This document shows, piece after piece, positions 30,701 through 41,250 of a stretch of DNA of 64,000 bases. Numbering within the stretch: the first letter of the stretch is position 1; every line of letters begins with the position of its first letter. This DNA comes from Blattabacterium cuenoti (GTDB taxonomy: Bacteria > Bacteroidota > Bacteroidia > Flavobacteriales > Blattabacteriaceae). The notes under the pieces were generated by a model. It was not told the origin of the DNA and did no database searches. It was given only the letters and a program-made list of their open reading frames with translations. The DNA lies in NCBI RefSeq assembly GCF_014251755.1, contig NZ_CP059200.1, positions 384,746-448,745 of the forward strand. The letters run 5' to 3'. Position numbers and translations under genes: made by a program.

Positions 30701-30808
30701 ATGACTTTTTGTCATAAAAAACTTTTTTTATGAAAGCTTTTTATTGTCATACTTTTTCTTCCCTTTATTTATATAGGGTTTTATTTTCATTATGGCATAA
30801 TGATTGGA
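30701..30808 (+). promoter_or_regulatory. dnaK upstream region: inverted repeats and a sigma-54-like box
   Basis: Three elements lie in the dnaK leader. ATGACTTTTTGTCAT (30701-30715) is an inverted repeat containing half-sites also present before groESL. A second inverted repeat (30712-30733) has 10-base arms TCATAAAAAA and TTTTTTATGA. Then TGGCATAATGATTGGA (30793-30808) has GG at the -24 position but GG instead of GC at -12. The -24 position lies 55 bases before the dnaK ATG, against 53 at groES. Suggestive, weaker than the groES case. Confidence 0.35.
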
Positions 30809-30849
30809 GTGCTATTGAATGAAATTAACATATGAAAAAACGTAATAAA

Positions 30850-32754
30850 ATGAGTAAAATTATAGGCATAGATTTAGGAACAACAAATTCTTGTGTCGCT
30901 GTTATGGAAATTAATGATCCTGTTGTAATTCCTAATTCAGAAGGGAAAAGAACAACTCCATCTATAGTAGCCTTCGTAGAAGGAGGTGAAAGAAAAATAG
31001 GAGATCCTGCAAAAAGGCAAGCTGTTACCAATCCGCAAAAAACTATTTTTTCTATCAAAAGATTTATGGGAAGAATGTATTCAGAAGTTACTGAAGAATT
31101 GAAACATATTCCTTATAAAGTTATAAAAGGAGGAAACAATACTCCACGTGTTGATATAGAAAAAAGATTATACGCTCCCCAAGAAATATCTGCAATGATT
31201 TTACAAAAAATGAAAAAAACAGCGGAAGATTACTTGGGAGAAGAAGTTAACAGAGCCGTGATTACAGTTCCTGCTTATTTTAATGATGCACAAAGACAAG
31301 CCACTAAAGAATCTGGAGAAATAGCAGGATTAAAAGTAGAAAGAATTATAAATGAACCAACGGCAGCTGCTTTAGCTTATGGATTAGATAAAAGTAATCA
31401 GAATAAAAAAATTGTTGTATATGATTTAGGAGGCGGGACTTTTGACGTTTCTATTCTAGAATTAGGAGATGGAGTTTTTGAAGTTTTATCTACTAATGGA
31501 GATACTCACTTAGGAGGAGATGATTTTGATCAAGTTATCATTAACTATTTGTCAAATAAATTTAAGTCGAAAGAAGGATTAGATCTTAGAAAGGATCCTA
31601 TGGCCTTACAACGTTTAAAAGAAGCATCTGAAAAAGCTAAAATAGAATTATCTTCTTCAAATCAAACAGAAATAAATCTTCCTTATATCACAGCAACAGA
31701 ATCAGGACCTAAACATTTAGTTTTAACCTTAATTCGTTCAAAATTTGAACAATTATCAGAACCGTTAATACAAAGATCCATTAATCCTTGTTCTAAAGCA
31801 TTAAAAGATGCAAGTTTAACAACGCAAGACATAGATGAGGTCATTTTGGTTGGAGGATCTACACGTATTCCAAAAGTACAAGAGGAAGTAGAAAAATTTT
31901 TTGGTAAAAAACCATCTAAAGGAGTTAATCCAGATGAAGTTGTCGCTATTGGAGCGGCTATACAAGGAGGAGTATTAACGGGAGATGTACAAAACGTATT
32001 ATTATTAGATGTGACTCCTTTATCTTTAGGAATTGAAACTTTAGGAGGAGTTTTTACAAAACTTATTGAGTCTAATACAACCATTCCTACTAAAAAATCA
32101 GAAATTTTTTCTACAGCATCTGATAATCAATCAGCAGTAACTATACGAGTAGGACAAGGTGAAAGACCTATGTTCAATGATAATAAAGAAATAGGTCGTT
32201 TTGATTTAGTTGATATTCCTTCAGCACCTAGAGGAATTCCTCAAATTGAGGTTACTTTTGATATAGATGCAAATGGTATACTTAATGTTTCCGCAAAAAA
32301 TAAAGGAACAGGAAAAGAACAATCAATACGTATTGAAACCTCATCAGGATTAAATCAAAATGAAATAGAAAAAATGAAAAAAGAGGCAAAAGAAAATGCT
32401 AAAAAAGATGAAAAAATCAAAAAAGAAATCGAAAAATTAAATGCAGCAGATAATCAAATTTTTCAATCTGAAAAACAATTGAAAGATTATGAAAATAAAT
32501 TATCTGAAAATAATAAGAAAAATATAGAAGATTCTTTAGAAAAATTGAAACAAGCTCATTCTAAAAAAGATTTTGTTTCTATTGATAATTATATGAAAAA
32601 ACTAAACGAAGCTTGGACTAATGCTTCTCAAGAAATTTATAACATAAAAAATACAAATAAAAACAATCAATCAAATAAAAAAGAAGATGAAGAAAAAAGA
32701 AATAGCAAAGGAAATGAAAATATACAAGATGTAGATTATGAAGAAGTAAAATAA
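30850..32754 (+). CDS. dnaK: Chaperone protein DnaK (Hsp70)
   Basis: The ATP-dependent Hsp70 chaperone. From the ATG at 30850 it has 634 residues, starting [16 protein letters not shown]. The ATPase domain (about 1-380) has [12 protein letters not shown] and [11 protein letters not shown]; the linker [17 protein letters not shown] leads to the substrate domain; the acidic end (DVDYEEVK) is kept. The frame opens 6 codons earlier (30832), but the family start favours 30850. It stands alone on the plus strand with an elaborate upstream region; neither grpE nor dnaJ is adjacent. Confidence 0.97.
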   Translation: MSKIIGIDLGTTNSCVAVMEINDPVVIPNSEGKRTTPSIVAFVEGGERKIGDPAKRQAVTNPQKTIFSIKRFMGRMYSEVTEELKHIPYKVIKGGNNTPRVDIEKRLYAPQEISAMILQKMKKTAEDYLGEEVNRAVITVPAYFNDAQRQATKESGEIAGLKVERIINEPTAAALAYGLDKSNQNKKIVVYDLGGGTFDVSILELGDGVFEVLSTNGDTHLGGDDFDQVIINYLSNKFKSKEGLDLRKDPMALQRLKEASEKAKIELSSSNQTEINLPYITATESGPKHLVLTLIRSKFEQLSEPLIQRSINPCSKALKDASLTTQDIDEVILVGGSTRIPKVQEEVEKFFGKKPSKGVNPDEVVAIGAAIQGGVLTGDVQNVLLLDVTPLSLGIETLGGVFTKLIESNTTIPTKKSEIFSTASDNQSAVTIRVGQGERPMFNDNKEIGRFDLVDIPSAPRGIPQIEVTFDIDANGILNVSAKNKGTGKEQSIRIETSSGLNQNEIEKMKKEAKENAKKDEKIKKEIEKLNAADNQIFQSEKQLKDYENKLSENNKKNIEDSLEKLKQAHSKKDFVSIDNYMKKLNEAWTNASQEIYNIKNTNKNNQSNKKEDEEKRNSKGNENIQDVDYEEVK

Positions 32755-32776
32755 ATAAAAATAGATAAAGGGAGTC

Positions 32777-33448
32777 TTATAATGGAATTATAGAAATTTT
32801 AGTTTCACCTCCAGTAACTTTTTCTCCCTTTTTCACCAAAATTATAGAGTTTAATGGTAAAAAAACATCAACTCTAGATCCAAATTTAATAAAACCAAAT
32901 TCATCTCCTTTTTTTACCATAGAATTTTTTTTCGCATAAATGATAATACGTCTGGCTAAAAAACCAGCTATTTGTCGGAATAATATTTTTTTTCCCTTAT
33001 TGGTTTCAATTACTGTTGTTGTATGTTCATTATGTGATGAAGATTTAGTTATCCAAGCTATCATATATCTTCCGGGATGGTATTTTACATAAATAACTTT
33101 TCCAGAAACAGGAAATCTATTAACGTGTACATTAAAAGGAGACATAAAAATGGAAAGACATATACAATTTTTTTTCAAAAATTCATTCTCAAAAATTCTT
33201 TGTATATTCAAAATTTTTCCATCAGCAGGAGATATGATGATTTCTTTTTTATAATTTTTTTCATGAATTTCATAAAAATTTCTTTTTGGATTTCTAAAAA
33301 ATAAAATGAAAAAAAAATAAAGAATGATAAAAAAAAATGAGGTAAAAACAAAAATTAATCTAGATAATAGAAAAAATGAAAAAATAACTAATATTAATAT
33401 TATTACTAATGTATATCCTAAAAAAGGAATTCCTTCTCTATGAATCAT
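32777..33448 (-). CDS. psd: Phosphatidylserine decarboxylase proenzyme (short form)
   Basis: Makes phosphatidylethanolamine. It has 223 residues, the short archaeal-type form common in Bacteroidota. Two hydrophobic helices lie near the N-terminus (about 9-27 and 30-50). The self-cleavage and pyruvoyl-forming serine is expected in FIKFGSRVDVF near 183-193. The histidine in HPGRYMIAW and PFNVHVNRFPV are also conserved. It lies 30 bases downstream of cdsA on the same strand, making a phospholipid gene pair. Confidence 0.92.
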   Translation of the reverse strand: MIHREGIPFLGYTLVIILILVIFSFFLLSRLIFVFTSFFFIILYFFFILFFRNPKRNFYEIHEKNYKKEIIISPADGKILNIQRIFENEFLKKNCICLSIFMSPFNVHVNRFPVSGKVIYVKYHPGRYMIAWITKSSSHNEHTTTVIETNKGKKILFRQIAGFLARRIIIYAKKNSMVKKGDEFGFIKFGSRVDVFLPLNSIILVKKGEKVTGGETKISIIPL

Positions 33449-33478
33449 GATTGTAAAAATTATGTATCATAATTTTAT

Positions 33479-34303
33479 TCAAAAAATATAAACAAAACTA
33501 GCTATTACAGTAGCTATAATAGGAATTACAAAAATAAAACTATCTAATCTATCTAAAAATCCACCATGACCAGGAAAAAAAATTCCAGAATTTTTTACGC
33601 TACAAGATCTTTTAATGGTAGACTCTACAAGATCACCAATCGTAGAAAAAATGGGAACAATAATAGATAAAATGAACCAATATTTTTCTTTCCATATTTT
33701 GGATAAAAAAAAACCCAATATTAGAGAAAAAAATAAACCCCCAATAACACCTTCTATTGATTTTTTTGGAGATATAGATATAGCTATTTTTCTTTTTCCC
33801 CATTTTTTTCCTATTAAATAGGATAAAGAATCATTTGTCCATATTAAAATAAATACACCTAAAATTAATTGTTTTCCATGATGAATTATAGCATATATAT
33901 AAGATGCTAAGTAAAATGGCATAATAATATATACCAATCCAAAAATTAGATGACTTATTTGTACTATTTTTTCTTTGGGAGAATTTTTTGAATAAAATAA
34001 TTGAAAAGCAAGAAAAATTATGGAATAAGGAATAAAACAAATTACATATAATATTAAACCCTTTTCTTTTTTGATAAAAACATCCATAAGAATAGAAAAT
34101 AAAAAAAATAAAGAAGAAACTTTAATTAAAGTTGTGTTCGTCTTTAATATCAATAAAAATTCAAATAAACAAAAAAAAGACAACATCATCATTACTATTC
34201 TAAAAGTTTTTTCGCCTTTTTCAATAGAAAAAAGAATTAAAATAATATAAATTAACCCGGTAAAAATCCTGATTAAAAAGTCTAAGTTTTTTTTGTTTTC
34301 CAT
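33479..34303 (-). CDS. cdsA: Phosphatidate cytidylyltransferase
   Basis: A membrane enzyme that makes CDP-diacylglycerol. It has 274 residues and about seven hydrophobic helices. SPKKSIEGVIGGL near 180 and the C-terminal CDS signature near 228-252 identify it. The signature normally reads KD before SG, but here it is KN (SVKNSGIFFPGHGGF), with AAT in the DNA, a one-base change from GAT. The rest (HGGFLDRLD) is intact. It lies between ftsH and psd, the usual Bacteroidota order. Confidence 0.93.
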   Translation of the reverse strand: MENKKNLDFLIRIFTGLIYIILILFSIEKGEKTFRIVMMMLSFFCLFEFLLILKTNTTLIKVSSLFFLFSILMDVFIKKEKGLILYVICFIPYSIIFLAFQLFYSKNSPKEKIVQISHLIFGLVYIIMPFYLASYIYAIIHHGKQLILGVFILIWTNDSLSYLIGKKWGKRKIAISISPKKSIEGVIGGLFFSLILGFFLSKIWKEKYWFILSIIVPIFSTIGDLVESTIKRSCSVKNSGIFFPGHGGFLDRLDSFIFVIPIIATVIASFVYIF

Positions 34304-34338
34304 ATATATACATACTACTTATCCAATAAATAAAACAC

Positions 34339-36288
34339 TCAATAAAAATATGTATTACTGACAGTTAACATATCACCAATATCATCAGGATAAGGTCTTT
34401 CTCCAAAAATTGTTTTCAAATCTTCTCTAAAGATAACTTCTTTTTCTAATAATTTATTAGCCAACATAGATAATTTTTTTTCATTGTTTTTCAATATATT
34501 TTTAGCTCTTTGATATTGTTCTTTTATAATTTTAGATATTTCTTCATCTATAATTTGAGCCGTTTTTTCACTATAAGGTTTTGAAAAAGAAAATTCATTT
34601 TGTCCTGTTGAATCATAGTAAGAAATATTTCCAATCTTTTCATTCAATCCAAAAATAGCCACCATAGACTGAGCTTGTTTAGTAACTCTTTCTAAATCAT
34701 TTAAAGCTCCAGTAGATATGCTACTAAAAATAATTTCTTCTGCCGATCTTCCTGCTAATAATGCACATATTTCATCTTTCATTTGTTCTGGAGTCGTTAA
34801 TTGTCTTTCTTCTGGAAGATACCAAGCTGATCCTAAAGATCTTCCTCTTGGAACTATAGTGACTTTTACTAAAGGAGCCGCATGTTCTAGTAACCAACTT
34901 ATTGTAGCATGTCCCGCCTCATGATAAGCAATTCGTTTTTTTTCATTGGGTTTTATAATTTTGTTCTTTTTTTCTAACCCCCCAATAATACGATCTATTG
35001 CATCAAGAAAATCTTGATTTTCTATTTTAGATCTATTTTTTCTTGCTGCTATCAGAGCTGATTCATTACAAACATTGGCTATATCCGCTCCACTAAATCC
35101 TGGAGTTTGTCTTGATAAAAAATCGATATCTACGTTATCAGATAATACTAATCTTTTAAGATGTACACAAAATATTTCTTTTCTTTCATTTAATTCAGGT
35201 GGATCTACTAATATAGTACGATCAAAACGACCAGGACGAAGTAAAGCTTTATCTAAAATATCGGATCTATTGGTAGCAGCTAACACAATTACATTGGTAT
35301 GAGTACCAAATCCATCCATTTCTGTCAAAAGTTGATTTAAAGTGTTTTCTCTTTCATCATTTGATCCAGCTATATTACTTTTTCCACGAGCTCTTCCTAT
35401 AGCATCTATTTCATCAATGAATATGATACATGGAGATTTTTCCTTAGCTTTTTCAAATAAATCTCTCACTCTAGAAGCCCCTACTCCTACAAACATTTCC
35501 ACAAAATCTGACCCTGATAAAGAAAAAAATGGAACCTTTGCTTCTCCAGCTACTGCCTTTGCTAATAAAGTTTTTCCTGTACCTGGTTGTCCTATCAATA
35601 AAGCTCCTTTAGGTATTTTTCCTCCAAGTTTAGTGTATTTTTGAGGACTTTTTAAAAATTCCACTATTTCTTGAACTTCTTCTTTGGCTCCTTCTAAACC
35701 AGCTACGTCTTTAAACGTTATTTTTACATTATCATTTTCATCAAATAATTTAGCTTTGGATTTTCCTATATTAAATATTTGACCTCCAGGACCACCGCTA
35801 GTAGATCCTATTCTTTTAAATAAAAAAATCCAAAAAACGATTAATAATATAAAAAATATTCCATAATCAAAAAAAAATTTTGTAATAGTATATTCTTGTT
35901 GATTTTTAAAATCAATAAGAGTATTTAGATTGTATTTTTTTTTATATTCTTCAAATTTTTTTTGAAAAAATTGCAAATCTCCTATTTCAAATTCATATTG
36001 TAATGGTTGTTGTGTTATAAATTTTCTTTCATTATTTTTAATAATGTTTTGAGTAGGATTCTTAAATGATAAAAATTCTTTTTTTAAATAAACATATACT
36101 ATTTCTCTATGTTTTACTATAATTTTCTGTACTTCGCCTTTAGACAAAATATCAAAAAAAGTATCCTGATCTATTTTTCTGGGATTAGAAAATGAAGACT
36201 TGAAAAAAAATATCCCCAAAAATATGGCAAAAATAACTGCATATACCCAAAAAAAGTTGTTTTTACTTTTTATTTTTTTATCTATCAT
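34339..36288 (-). CDS. ftsH: ATP-dependent zinc metalloprotease FtsH
   Basis: A membrane-anchored AAA+ protease for membrane-protein quality control. It has 649 residues. Membrane helices lie at about 12-30 and 138-157. Walker A GQPGTGKT is at 233-240, Walker B at 288-293 (IIFIDE), and the zinc motif HEAGH at 456-460. It follows rsfS by 55 bases and precedes cdsA. Confidence 0.97.
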   Translation of the reverse strand: MIDKKIKSKNNFFWVYAVIFAIFLGIFFFKSSFSNPRKIDQDTFFDILSKGEVQKIIVKHREIVYVYLKKEFLSFKNPTQNIIKNNERKFITQQPLQYEFEIGDLQFFQKKFEEYKKKYNLNTLIDFKNQQEYTITKFFFDYGIFFILLIVFWIFLFKRIGSTSGGPGGQIFNIGKSKAKLFDENDNVKITFKDVAGLEGAKEEVQEIVEFLKSPQKYTKLGGKIPKGALLIGQPGTGKTLLAKAVAGEAKVPFFSLSGSDFVEMFVGVGASRVRDLFEKAKEKSPCIIFIDEIDAIGRARGKSNIAGSNDERENTLNQLLTEMDGFGTHTNVIVLAATNRSDILDKALLRPGRFDRTILVDPPELNERKEIFCVHLKRLVLSDNVDIDFLSRQTPGFSGADIANVCNESALIAARKNRSKIENQDFLDAIDRIIGGLEKKNKIIKPNEKKRIAYHEAGHATISWLLEHAAPLVKVTIVPRGRSLGSAWYLPEERQLTTPEQMKDEICALLAGRSAEEIIFSSISTGALNDLERVTKQAQSMVAIFGLNEKIGNISYYDSTGQNEFSFSKPYSEKTAQIIDEEISKIIKEQYQRAKNILKNNEKKLSMLANKLLEKEVIFREDLKTIFGERPYPDDIGDMLTVSNTYFY

Positions 36289-36343
36289 ATAAGTTTCTTC
36301 ATTACTTAATAATTTTAACTAAATAAAAACCTTAGTTTTTTTA

Positions 36344-36664
36344 TTATGAATTTTGATTCCAAAGATTTTCTATATCATAATAGAATCTTAATTGTTTTTG
36401 AAAAATATGAACAACAATAGAAACGTAATCAACCAAAATCCATTCTCTATTTTTTAATCCTTCTACATGCCAAGGTTTTTTCTGTAATTTATCTATTGTT
36501 ATTTTTTCTATAGATTGAGAAATAGCATATACTTGATTATGAGAAATTCCATTACAAATAACAAAATAATCACAAATAAAATTTTCTCGATTTTTTAGAT
36601 TTATAATAGATATATCTTTTCCTTTAACTATTTGAATTCCTTCTATGATTTTTTTTAATAGCAA
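36344..36664 (-). CDS. rsfS: Ribosomal silencing factor RsfS
   Basis: Binds L14 and blocks subunit joining when nutrients are short (family knowledge). About 106 residues; CDYFVICNGISHNQVYAIS and WHVEGLKNREWILVDY are diagnostic. There is no in-frame ATG at the expected start. A TTG at 36664 is possible, but the frame is open upstream and relatives are about 10 residues longer, so ATA or ATT starts nearby are also possible. It diverges from birA. Confidence 0.88.
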   Translation of the reverse strand: MLLKKIIEGIQIVKGKDISIINLKNRENFICDYFVICNGISHNQVYAISQSIEKITIDKLQKKPWHVEGLKNREWILVDYVSIVVHIFQKQLRFYYDIENLWNQNS

Positions 36665-36788
36665 AACAAAAATTATTTTTCATATTCGTTAAATGAATCC
36701 GACAGGATTTTTTTATATTAATTTTATTTCAAAAAACAAAAATAAGGTTTTCGTTTTAAAGAAATTAAATTTTTTAATATAAAACATT

Positions 36789-37556
36789 TTGAAAAAATTT
36801 ATTTGGCCTATAAATCTAATTGTATTAAAAAAAATTCATTCTACAAATCAATATGCTAAAAAATATATTTATGATAATAAATATAATTGGATAGTCATTT
36901 GGACAATGAATCAAACCAAAGGAATAGGAATGAATAAAAACTTATGGCATACAGAAAAAAGAAAAAACTTAACTTTTAGCATTGTTTTTAAACCTATTAA
37001 AACTTTATATGTAAAAAAAATATACATTATAAATCTTGTTATAAGCAATGCAATACATAAAACTTTATCGAAATCTTATAATCAAAACAATAAAGAAAAA
37101 ATTTGGATAAAATGGCCCAATGATATCATTATTAATAATAAAAAAATAGGTGGTATTTTAATAGAAACTAGTATTTTTTCAAAAAAAATTCATACCATTA
37201 TCGTTGGAATAGGGTTAAATGTTTATCAAGAACAATTCCAAAAAAAATGGAATGCTTCTTCTTTAAAAAAAATTTTCAATCTAAATTTGGATTTAGATTC
37301 TTTATTCTATAAAATTATAGATTCCTTTCAAAAAGAATATCTTTTTTTTACAATTTATGGAGAAAAAATCATACGAAATTATTATATCAATCATCTATAT
37401 TTAAAAGATAAAACTTCTATTTTTTATGTTTATAAAACCAATCATTATATTTCTGGAACAATACGATCTATAACAGATCAAGGATTTTTAGTGATAGAAT
37501 CCAATAAAAAATTCTATTTTTTCTATCATAAAGAAATAGAATTTTTTATTCCTTAG
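36789..37556 (+). CDS. birA: Biotin-[acetyl-CoA-carboxylase] ligase
   Basis: Attaches biotin to carboxylase carrier proteins. It has 255 residues with only the catalytic and C-terminal domains; the N-terminal DNA-binding domain of E. coli BirA is absent, so it is not a repressor. Motifs are STNQYAKK near 17, QTKGIGMNKNLWHTE (a variant of the biotin-binding GRGR loop) and KWPNDIIINNKKIGGILIE near 110-130. The first usable start is a TTG at 36789. Its last 11 bases overlap the end of yidC. Confidence 0.9.
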   Translation: MKKFIWPINLIVLKKIHSTNQYAKKYIYDNKYNWIVIWTMNQTKGIGMNKNLWHTEKRKNLTFSIVFKPIKTLYVKKIYIINLVISNAIHKTLSKSYNQNNKEKIWIKWPNDIIINNKKIGGILIETSIFSKKIHTIIVGIGLNVYQEQFQKKWNASSLKKIFNLNLDLDSLFYKIIDSFQKEYLFFTIYGEKIIRNYYINHLYLKDKTSIFYVYKTNHYISGTIRSITDQGFLVIESNKKFYFFYHKEIEFFIP

Positions 37557-39351
37557 TAGAATTTTTATCTCTTTTATTTGTTATTTTTTTGATTATATTA
37601 TTCCAATAATTACGTTTTATTTCTTTTTTTTCTTGAATTTTTATGAGGATCTTTTTTTCATTCAACATAAATTCTTTAATAAAAAAGAAAAATCCAATGT
37701 TAATGATGTTAGATGTAAAATAATATAAAGATAAAGCAGATGCGTAACTATTTATAAATAATAACATTACAATAGGCATTAAATATAATAAAAAATTCAT
37801 ATCAGGAATAGAAGAATCATTCTCATTTTTGGAAACATTCTTTTTTCCATTATTGCTAAGTTTTGTATAAACTAATAACGCTAAAGAATACAGTAAAGTA
37901 AGTAAACTTACGTGATTTCCATAAAAAGGAATAAAAAAAGGTAATTTGAATATTGAGTCATATGAAGTAAGATCTTCTACCCATAAAAAAGATTTTCCTC
38001 TCAAATTAATTATAGTAGGAAAAAATTTAAATAAAGAATAAAAAATAGGAATCTGAAATAATGTAGAAATACATCCAGACATTGGATTAATTCCAACATT
38101 ATGATATAACTCCATTATAGCTCTTTGTTTTTTAAAAACATCTTTTCTATATTTATGATTTAATTTTTCAATCTCTGGACGAATTGATTTCATTATAGCA
38201 CTTAATTTATATTGTTTATAAGTAATTGGATATAATATAAGTTTCACAACTATGGTCATCAAAATAATAATAACACCATAATTTAAATTTGTTTTTTCCA
38301 AAAATTGAAAAACTATTAAAAAAAAATATTTATTGATCCACTTGAGAAAACCCCAACCAAATGGAATAATATTTTCGAACCCATTTTGATATTTTTTTAA
38401 TATTTTCAAATCTAAAGGACCAAAATAAAAACGAAAAGAAATATCCTCATTTTTTACCGGATCTATAAATGTTTTCAATTGAATTTTTTTTAGGAAAAAT
38501 CCTGAAGAAAAATTTTCAGATTGAACAAAAACACTTTTTAATATTTTTTCTGGAATGAGTATAAAAGAAAAAAACTGTTGTTTATGAGAAATCCATTTCA
38601 CTCCATATATATTTTTATTTTCCGTTTTTTTTTCAGATAAATATTTGACAGAATCAAAATGATTCATATTTTCATTATCAGAAGAAGCAGAATAACATAC
38701 TTGAGTATAAGTATTTTCCCAATCTCTATCCTTTTCTAGAGATAACATTTTATGTTCTAAATTTAAATAAGAAACCAATCCTTTCTTTTTAAAAAAAGAA
38801 AAGTTTCTGGTTCGAATAGAAAAGCCAATATCATACTGATTTTTTTCTCCTATTGTATATACATAATCTAAAAATCCTCTTCCATAAGGATTTTTAGCTC
38901 TCATAGTAAGAGTTTTAATTCCAGATTTTTGATTTTTTTCTAAAAAAATAGGTTGAAAATATAAAGTATTTGTATCAATATTTAATCCTTTTTGATTTAA
39001 AAAAGATAATTTGTATAAAAAACTAGAATTTTTAATTAAATAAAGATTTTTAGCATGATATGATAATAAAGAATCATATGCCTTATATTTCTTCAAAAGA
39101 ACATCATGAATTCCTCCTCCCAAACTAGAGATTTTAAGTTTCAATACGTTGTTTTCTAATAAAAAAAAATAATTTTTTTTTCTTTGATCCGTAATAGAAA
39201 ATTCTTGATGATTTGAATCAAGTTTCTTAGAATTATTATATTTATTGGTATTAGTATGATTATTGTTATTAAAATAAGTAAAAATTATTAAAACAGATAA
39301 TATAAGAATCAATCCTATTATGGAACTATAATCTAAATTTTTATCCTTCAT
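37546..39351 (-). CDS. yidC: Membrane protein insertase YidC
   Basis: Inserts and folds inner-membrane proteins. It has 601 residues: an N-terminal helix (about 9-26), a large periplasmic domain (to about 340) and the conserved five-helix insertase core with YGVIIILMTIVVKLILYPIT, then NPMSGCISTLFQIPIFYSLF. A basic C-terminal tail may contact ribosomes. Its start overlaps pyrG by 4 bases. Confidence 0.95.
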   Translation of the reverse strand: MKDKNLDYSSIIGLILILSVLIIFTYFNNNNHTNTNKYNNSKKLDSNHQEFSITDQRKKNYFFLLENNVLKLKISSLGGGIHDVLLKKYKAYDSLLSYHAKNLYLIKNSSFLYKLSFLNQKGLNIDTNTLYFQPIFLEKNQKSGIKTLTMRAKNPYGRGFLDYVYTIGEKNQYDIGFSIRTRNFSFFKKKGLVSYLNLEHKMLSLEKDRDWENTYTQVCYSASSDNENMNHFDSVKYLSEKKTENKNIYGVKWISHKQQFFSFILIPEKILKSVFVQSENFSSGFFLKKIQLKTFIDPVKNEDISFRFYFGPLDLKILKKYQNGFENIIPFGWGFLKWINKYFFLIVFQFLEKTNLNYGVIIILMTIVVKLILYPITYKQYKLSAIMKSIRPEIEKLNHKYRKDVFKKQRAIMELYHNVGINPMSGCISTLFQIPIFYSLFKFFPTIINLRGKSFLWVEDLTSYDSIFKLPFFIPFYGNHVSLLTLLYSLALLVYTKLSNNGKKNVSKNENDSSIPDMNFLLYLMPIVMLLFINSYASALSLYYFTSNIINIGFFFFIKEFMLNEKKILIKIQEKKEIKRNYWNNIIKKITNKRDKNSTKE

Positions 39352-40973
39352 ATATAAGAAGAATTCTGATAAACTATAGATATCTGTACAAAATTAGTAA
39401 ATAAAGGATGTGGATGAGTGACTGTACTTTGATATTCTGGATGATATTGAACTCCCAAGAAAAAAATATGATCTTCTAATTCTAATGCTTCTACTAAACC
39501 TGTTTCTGGATTTACTCCAACTACTTTCATTCCAGCATTAGAAAATGATTCTAAATAACTATTATTAAATTCATATCTATGACGATGTCTTTCAAAAATT
39601 TCTTTTTTTTTTCCATAAATAGAATATATTTTAGATCCTTTAACAAGAGTACATCTCCAATTTCCTAAACGCATTGTTCCTCCTGTATGAGTCCGTCTTT
39701 TTTGTTTTTCCATTAAACTTATTACTGGATGAGATGTTTTTGGATTTGTTTCAGAACTTTCTGCTTCTTTTAATCCTAATACATTTCTAGCAAATTCTAT
39801 TACGGCTATTTGCATCCCCAAACATATCCCAAAAAATGGAATTTTATTTTCTCTTGCATATTTTGCTGCAAGTATTTTTCCTTCTATTCCTCTATTTCCA
39901 AATCCTGGAGCTACTAAAATTCCTGAAATTCCTTTAAAATATGTTTTTATATTTTTTTCTTTGATCATTTCTGAATAAATCCATTTTATATTAACATAAG
40001 TTTCATTTTCCGTTCCTGCATGAATTAAAGCTTCAGTAATTGATTTATAAGAATCATGTAATGAAACATATTTTCCAACCAATGCAATTTTGGTTTCAAA
40101 TTTTGGATTTTTATATTTTTTAATAAAAATTTTCCATTTTTTCAAATCTGGAATAGTGTGAGTAGATAAATTCAAATGATTCAGTACTACTTCATCAAAA
40201 TTTTGTAAATGTAATAAATAAGGTATTTCATATATAATTTTAGTATCTATTGATTCAATAACATGTTTTGGTTTCACGTTACAAAATAAGGCTAATTTAT
40301 TTCTAATATTATCGGATATATGTTTTTCTGTTCTGCATACTATGATGTCTGCTTGTATTCCGTTTTCCATTAAATTTCGAACAGAATGTTGTGTTGGTTT
40401 TGTTTTTATTTCTCCAGTAACCGTGATATAAGGAAGCAATGTCAAATGAATGACCAATCCATTAAATTTTCCTAATTCCCATTTTAACTGACGTACTGAT
40501 TCAATATAAGGTAAACTTTCTATATCTCCTACAGTTCCTCCTATTTCAGTAATAATAATATCATAATCTTTTTCAGTGGATCCAATAATCTTGATCCGTC
40601 TTTTAATTTCATTAGTAATATGAGGAATAACTTGAACGGTTTTTCCTAAATAGTTTCCTTTTCTTTCATTATCTATCACTGTTTTATATATTAATCCAGA
40701 TGTTACATTATTTTCTTTTCTTGTGGATTGATTTAAAAATCGTTCATAATGACCTAAATCTAAATCTGTTTCTGCTCCATCTTTTGTTACAAAACATTCA
40801 CCATGTTCATAAGGATTTAAAGTTCCTGGATCTATATTAAAATAAGGATCTAATTTTAATAAAGAGACCTTATATCCTCTAGCTTTTAATAACATTCCCA
40901 ACGAAGCCGAAACAATTCCTTTTCCCAAAGAAGAAGTTACTCCTCCTGTAACGAAAATATATTTTGTCTTCAT
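39348..40973 (-). CDS. pyrG: CTP synthase
   Basis: Converts UTP to CTP with glutamine. It has 541 residues. The N-terminal synthetase domain starts KYIFVTGGVTSSLGKGIVSASLG. The C-terminal glutaminase domain carries the nucleophile in FGICLGMQIA and the His-Glu end (GVQYHPEYQS). It overlaps yidC by 4 bases and is probably cotranscribed with it. Confidence 0.97.
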   Translation of the reverse strand: MKTKYIFVTGGVTSSLGKGIVSASLGMLLKARGYKVSLLKLDPYFNIDPGTLNPYEHGECFVTKDGAETDLDLGHYERFLNQSTRKENNVTSGLIYKTVIDNERKGNYLGKTVQVIPHITNEIKRRIKIIGSTEKDYDIIITEIGGTVGDIESLPYIESVRQLKWELGKFNGLVIHLTLLPYITVTGEIKTKPTQHSVRNLMENGIQADIIVCRTEKHISDNIRNKLALFCNVKPKHVIESIDTKIIYEIPYLLHLQNFDEVVLNHLNLSTHTIPDLKKWKIFIKKYKNPKFETKIALVGKYVSLHDSYKSITEALIHAGTENETYVNIKWIYSEMIKEKNIKTYFKGISGILVAPGFGNRGIEGKILAAKYARENKIPFFGICLGMQIAVIEFARNVLGLKEAESSETNPKTSHPVISLMEKQKRRTHTGGTMRLGNWRCTLVKGSKIYSIYGKKKEIFERHRHRYEFNNSYLESFSNAGMKVVGVNPETGLVEALELEDHIFFLGVQYHPEYQSTVTHPHPLFTNFVQISIVYQNSSYI

Positions 40974-41104
40974 TAAAATAAAAATACAAATTCCATTTTT
41001 TTCTTGTTTTTACTTGTTGACTTATATTCCATATTCATTTTCTCTTTTCTCTAATTCCATTAGAGAATTATCATTCAAAAAACGAGAATTTATGATTTTT
41101 TTTT

Positions 41105-41112
41105 TATATTTA
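41105..41112 (+). promoter_or_regulatory. Candidate -7 box of the SRP RNA gene
   Basis: TATATTTA matches seven of eight positions of the Bacteroidota TAnnTTTG box and ends 8 bases before the predicted 5' end of the SRP RNA, the right distance. No clear TTTG partner is visible at the expected upstream position. Confidence 0.4.
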
Positions 41113-41120
41113 CCAAATTC

Positions 41121-41220
41121 GGAGCAAGTCCTACACAATCAGCTCCCTATAAATCCTCCAGGGTGGGAACACAGCAAAGGTATTAGGTTTGTAGCGATGT
41201 GATGTAGTCAAGCTTGCTCC
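41121..41220 (+). ncRNA. ffs: Signal recognition particle RNA (4.5S type)
   Basis: RNA component of the SRP, which delivers membrane proteins to the translocon with Ffh. The ends pair perfectly (GGAGCAAG at 41121-41128 with CTTGCTCC at 41213-41220). The apical hairpin shows the conserved SRP core CCAGGGTGGGAACACAGCAA then AGG, with the GGAA-type loop and AGCA internal loop that bind Ffh. It is about 100 bases, the short bacterial form without an Alu domain. A run of six T follows at once (41221-41226), so the terminal stem probably doubles as terminator. It lies just before clpX. Confidence 0.9.
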
Positions 41221-41250
41221 TTTTTTATCATAACAAAAGAATGGTTTTTT

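Noticed and set aside
31683-32084. A 133-codon minus-strand frame inside dnaK
   Set aside because: Fully antisense to a highly conserved gene; it reflects codon bias of dnaK. Similar antisense frames inside groEL, ftsH and fusA are rejected for the same reason.
41014-41202. A 62-codon plus-strand frame between pyrG and clpX
   Set aside because: It overlaps most of the SRP RNA, whose structure explains the sequence.
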